Shown here in pieces: positions 59,541-64,000 of a DNA stretch of 64,000 nucleotides. The DNA is from Lacinutrix neustonica (GTDB lineage: Bacteria; Bacteroidota; Bacteroidia; Flavobacteriales; Flavobacteriaceae). The stretch is from contig NZ_CP113088.1 of the NCBI RefSeq assembly GCF_026625145.1, positions 1,302,001 to 1,366,000 of the forward strand, in the 5' to 3' direction. Numbering within the stretch: position 1 is the stretch's first letter; the number at the start of each line of letters is the position of its first letter. Position numbers and translations under genes: made by a program. The notes under the pieces are model-generated. The model was not told the DNA's origin. It made no database searches and was given only the letters and a program-made list of their open reading frames with translations.

Positions 59541-59729
59541 TTATTTACCGCCTTGACTGTTTTTCCCTCCTGATGGTGGTGGCGGTGGCGGTGGTGGATC
59601 TATATCACCATCTTCTCCACAACAGTCTGTTGCTTGTGTTTGGTCTTCAGCGACTATATGTTCCGGTGTGCAAGAAAAAAAAGCGCCATTGAGGAAAACC
59701 GTAAACATAATTATAAATAATTTCTTCAT
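59541..59729 (-). CDS. Small polyproline lipoprotein upstream of the histidine kinase
   Basis: 62 residues. Lipobox FSC at about residue 19, then AEDQTQATDCCGEDGDIDPPPPPPPPSGG with eight prolines, and a Gly/Gln/Lys tail. No known domain. It is the first gene of the kinase operon, 27 bp from the kinase start; similar short Pro-rich lipoproteins precede TPR kinases in related bacteria. It may act as signal or ligand for the TPR sensor. The frame is intact. Confidence 0.6.
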   Translation of the reverse strand: MKKLFIIMFTVFLNGAFFSCTPEHIVAEDQTQATDCCGEDGDIDPPPPPPPPSGGKNSQGGK

Positions 59730-60074
59730 TTTATTGAAATTTAAAATTGGACAATAGTGTTGCTTTCCGATAGTTTTATCAGAGATTTAAGTTTGTACAG
59801 CAACACGCTAAAACGTGAAGAGCATGCTCTTCGATTTTTGGAAAGTGTAGAGCATATTACTTAAGAAGAATGGTTACTTTCCAAATCACCATTACTGCTT
59901 AGGACAACACGCTACTATAGAATAAAAATAATCTCGTAAGCCTTATTACGACAAGGCATTATTTAATTCTGAGTCAAATAAATGAAGATTAATAAAAACA
60001 GTATGGAAAGGCTATGGAAAGTTTGTGGAAAAGAATTTCCAAGTCCATAATCAACAAAAAAAGAAGACGATTAA
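59730..60074. other. Divergent intergenic region of the kinase operon
   Basis: 345 bp with no open frame. It contains the palindrome at 59817-59832, and AGAGCAT repeats again at about 59848. The promoter for the kinase operon should be here. Confidence 0.5.
59817..59832. promoter_or_regulatory. 16-bp palindrome GAAGAGCATGCTCTTC
   Basis: Perfect inverted repeat about 90 bp upstream of the lipoprotein start, and a half-site-like AGAGCAT about 29 bp further. It is a candidate binding site of the LuxR-type regulator. Confidence 0.45.
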
Positions 60075-60770
60075 ATGCATAGAAAATTACTTATCGATGC
60101 TTTTAAAAAAGCAGAAAAGGAAGAAAGGTTGGTAAAAAAAACACACATTAGTGAATTTCTCTCTGATTTTATTATTGAAGATTCGGAATTCCCTATGGTG
60201 AAAAGATATTGAGAATTCATTATAACAATGCCATCGACAATACTGGTGAGAAAGTTGAGTTAAAGATTTTTGTGGTTAATAGTTTATGCAAGTACCTGGG
60301 CTATGCTTCGTTTAGTGATTACGAGAAGAAAGAACCTGTCTCTTCGTTCAACACAAGTGAAAATTTCTTTATAAAAAATAAAATAAAAATTATACTCACT
60401 TTTGCGTTAGTTAGCACTGCACTTATAATTGCCTCCTTTACAATTGAAACCCAAAAATGGATGGTTTGGAAGAATGACCATTATGAAGAAGTTCCATTTG
60501 ATATTGAAAAATATAATATACGTGAAATAAAAGTTTACAATAAAAACAGGATTCTAAGTTTTAGGAAGACTATTCCTGATTGCAAAACGGTGTACTTCAA
60601 AACCAATGGACATGAGAATTTATGGTATGGTAAGAACCACAATAAAGAGCTTGAATTTTTCACCGCTCTAGGCTTACATCCGAGAGACAGGGAAGACGCT
60701 CAAGCCTATTACCGAGTATATGATTAAAAAGTATCTATGTGACTCCTACAGGGCTACCAAAGACTTCTAG
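60075..60770 (+). CDS. Single-TM protein with cytosolic N-terminal domain, flavobacterial unknown (frame broken twice)
   Basis: About 232 residues (MHRKLLIDAFKKAEKEERL). The N-terminal cytosolic part has KTHISEFLSDFI, GEKILRIHYNNA and LCKYLGYASFSDYEKKE, one TM (about 108-128) and a C-terminal outside domain that ends GLHPETGKTLKPITEYMIKKYLCDS. Breaks: 60182-60186 (GATTCGGAATT where GATTC-T-GGAATT is needed) and 60680-60685 (CATCCGAGAC where CATCC-N-GAGAC is needed). They cancel exactly (696 bp, 3n). Family seen in Bacteroidota only; function unknown. No partner is evident. Confidence 0.65.
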
Positions 60771-60811
60771 TGCTAGATAGCATAAACAACTACAAAATTT
60801 AATTGAAATTC

Positions 60812-61464
60812 CTATTTAATATTCTTCTGCCCAATCCAAACCCGACCATGCGGCACAAAATAATAAGTTGTGTGACTAATGGGATCAACAACCGTTCGGG
60901 GGTTTTCTTTGAGTTTGCGTTTTGCCCACTTCTTATGCTTTCTATACTCTTTAAGGGTATAAAACTCGTCCGGCGTGGCCTCAAAATCTTCACGGGGTAT
61001 AGAAGGTTTCGTCTAAGGCGTGTGCCCAGCTGAATTGGCTCAATGCTTCAGAAAAGTTCCCATAATTAATTAATGGGATTTGCTTTTGTATGTCAGGTTT
61101 ATAGAAGGTTCTATCATAAAAGTCTAAGCAACTGCCAATACTGCACACCACCTGCGATTTTTGTAGGTTGGGCTCATAAAGCCATAACGCTAGATAATAA
61201 GGGGTCTCTAATTTTTTTAGTTGTTCTTCCCATTGGTTAAAGATGTGAAGCAATCCTGCTAATACTTTTTTTCGGGTTGCTCCTTTTAATACGGGACCTT
61301 TGTGAATGCCGCTACTTAAATCGCTATAGGGACTTACCCAAACTTTTACATGAGACCTGTGTGTACGAAGTAAATAGTCTAGATCTAAGTGTTGGCTATC
61401 CTTTACCCAATGATCTATGGCTTTCCGAGATGCGTTTATGTCCTTTATTTTTGGTGTGCTTCAT
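60812..61464 (-). CDS. Uncharacterised cytosolic protein (frame broken twice)
   Basis: About 217 residues (MKHTKNKGHKRIWKAIDHWV). Middle: YLLRTHRSHVKVWVSPYSDLS, PYYLALWLYEPNLQKSQVVCSIG, TPEDFEATPDEFYTLKEYRKHKKWAKRKLKEN, and a C-terminus HTTYYFVPHGRVWIGQK. Breaks: TCTCGG at 61425-61430 and CCGTGAAG at 60991-60996, each with one base extra; the span 3n+2 fits. Not recognised as a family; several aromatic and basic residues suggest a nucleic-acid or phosphate ligand. The first 3 bp overlap the stop of the next gene upstream. Confidence 0.6.
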
Positions 61465-61776
61465 TGTGTTAAACAATTACTTCTACGAGATTTTAAATAC
61501 TGTTTTTTATGCAACCACTTACCAGCAGCAGTTACTACATACGATTTTATTTCTACAGGATTGTTTTGGTCATCGAACTGGTAGACGTACTCCCGTTTAT
61601 CTCGGTAAACTTCCGTCTTTATGTATTTTAGCTTTTTTAATGTACTTGTTATAATACCGTGGTGTATTGGAACCTTGTTCAAAACAATCGGGATTGGTAG
61701 GCCGTTAGTTTTTAAGGTCATGCAAGTACAAAACACTAATTAACAGGAGGAAGCATACAGATAGCAGGTTTTTCAT
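61461..61776 (-). CDS. Small secreted or lipoprotein of unknown function (frame broken once)
   Basis: About 105 residues. Start at 61776 (MKNLLSVCFLLLISV). The frame changes within a T-run near 61727-61731; after it the sequence reads CTCMTLKTNGLPIPIVLNKVPI and KYIKTEVYRDKREYVYQFDDQNNPVEIKSYV. The span 3n+1 suggests one extra base. A lipobox-like cysteine pair follows the leader. Its stop overlaps the start of the previous entry's gene (ATGA), so the two are in an operon. The family was not recognised. Confidence 0.5.
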
Positions 61777-61902
61777 AGGGTAATGGAGTTCTTATCATTA
61801 ATAACAAAACGGTTACAATGTACTCATTTTAAATAAAAAAGTAATATTAGATATTATTAAACGGCTCTGTTACCTTTTGCAAGACACCAAGAATAAGGCA
61901 CT

Positions 61903-61945
61903 AAAAAAAATCTCATGGCTAAAGTAAAGCATGAGATTTTTTTTT
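61903..61945. terminator. Bidirectional terminator
   Basis: AAAAAAAATCTCATG-GCTAAAGTAAAG-CATGAGATTTTTTTT with runs on both sides, 34 bp from the stop of the small gene on the minus strand. Confidence 0.8.
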
Positions 61946-61978
61946 AGTTATAATGAAGACGTAAAAAATCTAGATTTC

Positions 61979-62212
61979 CTATTCTTCCTCCTCTCGAGCA
62001 GCTCCTGGAATCATTTCAATATTATGATGCATATTATCCATGGCATTTGCTATTTTCTTTTTTTCAGATGCACTAAGCCCAGTCGACTCGTTCTCCAATT
62101 TGATATTGCCCTTTCCATCGGGCTCCAAATTTTCATTTTTAGTCACCTTATCAAAATTCATGGATTTTCTATAAGGACTTTGAAAGTCTGCGTGTTTTTT
62201 CTCTTTAGTCAT
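61979..62212 (-). CDS. Small charged hypothetical protein
   Basis: 77 residues from MTKEKKHADFQSPYRKSMNF (start 62212; longer starts at 62239 and 62257 add non-coding-like leaders). Very acidic and lysine-rich: LEPDGKGNIKLENESTGLSASEKKKIANAMDNMHHNIEMIPGAAREEEE. No TM, no recognised domain. It resembles small stress or general-desiccation-type proteins by composition only. The terminator at 61903 follows. The frame is intact. Confidence 0.5.
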   Translation of the reverse strand: MTKEKKHADFQSPYRKSMNFDKVTKNENLEPDGKGNIKLENESTGLSASEKKKIANAMDNMHHNIEMIPGAAREEEE

Positions 62213-62447
62213 GTGTTCCGTTTTTAAATTAGTGATCATGTAATGTAATATCTTCACTCAAAAGCGGTTAATGGATTTGCTTAAATTTTTAACGGTATCA
62301 AAATGGAAAAATCATACATCTGTTTATAACATAAACTAAAAACCTTTATCCTTTGAAACTATAAGAGACACTCTTAGCTGAAAAAAAAGATTTTACTGTT
62401 CCCTAAGACCCTTCCGGTTTTAAACTATATTTATAAAAATTTAAAGC

Positions 62448-63176
62448 ATGACTAAAACGGTTACCGAGGCTATAGCCTATAGGCGTTCAACACGCGTGTA
62501 TCTCGACACAGACATAGACAGCGAAAAAGTGAAACACTGTATTTATAATGCCACGCTAGCACCTACTAGCAGTAATTTACAACTTTGGGAATTTTATCAT
62601 GTGACAGATAAAGACACGCTAGCACAATTAGCTAGAGCCTGTTTTAAGCAGAACGCAGCTAAAACAGCTAAACAATTAGTGATTGTAGTGACCGGAAAAG
62701 ATTTATGGCAAAAGCGTGCTCAAGCGAATTTGTCCTTTTTAGATCAGGTGTATAGCAAACCAAAGTTAACAGACCAAGAGCTGAAACGCAAAAAACAGGC
62801 TACCGACTATTACAGTAAAATAATCCCCACCATTTATATTGATTTTCTAGGTATGTTAGGGTATCTCAAATATTTTATTTTTCAAATCATTGGGCTTTTT
62901 AGACCTATTTACAGACAAGCAAGAGCCAGTGATATGCGTATTGTGGTCCATAAAAGTGCCGCTCTAGCAGCCGAGAATTTCATGCTCAGTATGGCTGAAA
63001 TAGGATACGACACTTGCCCGATGGAAGGGAGTGACACATTAAGAGTGAAGCAAATAATAGGCTTGCCAAGAGGTGCAGAAATTAATATGGTGATTGGTTG
63101 TGGTATTAGAACGCCTGAAGGTATTTATGGACCACGATTTAGAGTGCCATTCGAATCTGTGTATTTTAATGTATAA
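62448..63176 (+). CDS. Nitroreductase-family protein
   Basis: 242 residues, FMN-dependent NAD(P)H nitroreductase fold. Seen: AIAYRRSTRVY (about 8-18), ATLAPTSSNLQLWEFYHV (substrate/FMN loop, NLQ.WEF), AAENFMLSMAEIGYDTCPMEG, and IGCGIRTPEGIYGPRFR at the C-terminus. An insertion with KRKKQATDYYSKIIPTIYIDFLGMLGYLKYF is longer than in simple nitroreductases. The electron acceptor is unknown. The frame is intact. Confidence 0.85.
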   Translation: MTKTVTEAIAYRRSTRVYLDTDIDSEKVKHCIYNATLAPTSSNLQLWEFYHVTDKDTLAQLARACFKQNAAKTAKQLVIVVTGKDLWQKRAQANLSFLDQVYSKPKLTDQELKRKKQATDYYSKIIPTIYIDFLGMLGYLKYFIFQIIGLFRPIYRQARASDMRIVVHKSAALAAENFMLSMAEIGYDTCPMEGSDTLRVKQIIGLPRGAEINMVIGCGIRTPEGIYGPRFRVPFESVYFNV

Positions 63177-63257
63177 CTGACATGTGATTTTATCAGCAAA
63201 AAACTGTAATTTTAACATCATTTATTTTATATTTTTAAATTCCCCAAAACGATTACA

Positions 63258-64000
63258 ATGAAAATATTGGTAACAGGTGGCTTAGGGTATATAGGCTCGC
63301 ACGTGGTTGTAGAACTTCAAAATGAAGGGTTTGATGTGGTCGTTATTGACAACTTATCAAATACCTCTATAGAAGTACTAAAAGGCATCACGGCAATCAC
63401 GAATAAAGAACCCGTATTTGAAAATATCGATTTGAGAGACAAAGCGCTGGTGACTGATTTTTTTAATAGACATCCGAGACGTCTCTAGTGTTATTCATTT
63501 TGCCGCTTCAAAAGCGGTTGGAGAAAGTGTAGAATTACCACTACTATACTATGAAAATAACTTAAATCCTTTAATATACCTCTTACAAGAACTACAAAAA
63601 AAAGCAGCAGCACATTTCATTTTTAGTTCGTCGTGTACGGTTTATGGGCAAGCCGATGAGCTACCTATAACTGAAAACGCTCCCATAAAACCTGCCGAAT
63701 CCCCTTATGGGAACACCAAACAAATAGGCGAAGCCATTATAAAAGACACCAGCAAGGTCACCGCCCATTTAAACTCGATTGCCTTGCGCTATTTTAATCC
63801 CATTGGTGCTCATGACACCGCAAATATTGGGGAATTACCTACGGGAACACCTCAAAATCTAGTCCCATTTATTACGCAAACAGCCATCGGATTAAGAGAA
63901 AAACTCTCTGTTTTTGGTAACGATTATCCCACAAAAGATGGCACTTGCATTAGAGATTACATCCATGTGGTAGACTTAGCTCAAGCGCATGTTACTGCGC
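63258..64000 (+). CDS. galE: UDP-glucose 4-epimerase GalE (frame broken once, 3' part off the right edge)
   Basis: Extended SDR epimerase supplying UDP-galactose for glycan synthesis. Seen: [18 protein letters not shown] (NAD+ motif, about 3-20), [38 protein letters not shown] (catalytic Ser-Tyr region), [11 protein letters not shown] and [17 protein letters not shown]-like end, which runs past 64000. The break is at 63474-63479 (CATCCGAGACG where CATCC-N-GACG is needed), one extra base. It may supply sugar nucleotides for the surface-polysaccharide cluster at 22-32 kb. Confidence 0.9.

Noticed and set aside
1-64000. Widespread pseudogenisation as in a reduced or symbiont genome
   Set aside because: Breaks are almost all single-base, cluster at one motif or in runs, affect ftsE and typA, and the corrected proteins are full-length with intact motifs.

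Overview
The window looks like a chromosomal segment of a marine-type Flavobacteriaceae bacterium (Bacteroidota). The reasons are low GC, Bacteroidota -7 promoter elements of the form TAnnTTTG, a tmRNA whose tag reads GENNYALAA, and many families typical of the group (DUF2851, DUF1361, DUF2809, CreD with a winged-helix regulator, TPR histidine kinase with a LuxR-type regulator, FdtA/FdtB-type sugar genes). No tRNA, rRNA, CRISPR array, prophage module or transposase was recognised.

Layout. 1-21 kb is mostly housekeeping: AGCS symporter, K+ channel, PspC, DUF2851, a small-molecule kinase, cysteine synthase, a LolC/E-like permease, a NamZ-type muramidase, fatty-acid hydroxylase, thioredoxin, methyltransferase, amidohydrolase, then an outer-membrane barrel, a giant TPR protein and ftsE. 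22-32 kb is a surface-polysaccharide cluster: five glycosyltransferases, FdtA-like ketoisomerase, DegT aminotransferase, hexapeptide acyltransferase, Wzx flippase and a FemAB/GNAT-like enzyme. 32-45 kb holds typA, kdsA, a small operon with its own winged-helix regulator and a palindromic operator, creD, membrane proteins, a TlpA-like lipoprotein, an SDR and a saccharopine/alanine dehydrogenase relative. 45.9-46.7 kb is ssrA followed by two tandem copies of its 3' end. 46.7-50.3 kb encodes one very large phosphoesterase/kinase-like/Omp85 protein. 50.5-57 kb is accessory: an orphan HsdR C-terminus, a PH-like protein, a Cys-cluster protein, a nuclease and an operon encoding a TerB-like protein, a membrane coiled-coil protein and a VWA-like lipoprotein. 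57.2-59.7 kb is a two-component system with a polyproline lipoprotein. 60-64 kb has flavobacterial unknowns, a nitroreductase and galE, which runs off the right edge.

The most striking property is that about 28 of roughly 62 genes, including probably essential ones (ftsE, typA), are interrupted by one-base indels. Most indels sit at one kind of site. Where the protein needs CCNGA (TCNGG on the other strand) the sequence reads CCGWGA (one base too many) or CCGA (one too few). Of 21 copies of TCTCGG/CCGAGA that I found, 19 are in genes and 18 of those coincide with a frame break. This pattern is more like a systematic read/consensus error at a particular (perhaps modified) motif than gene decay, so broken genes are annotated here as single loci with their breaks marked. 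A second group of indels lies in homopolymers.

The best candidate for an undescribed system is the TerB-like / four-TM coiled-coil / VWA lipoprotein operon at 52.9-55.5 kb, next to an orphan restriction-subunit fragment and bounded by a duplicated intergenic unit. Function is not established from sequence.
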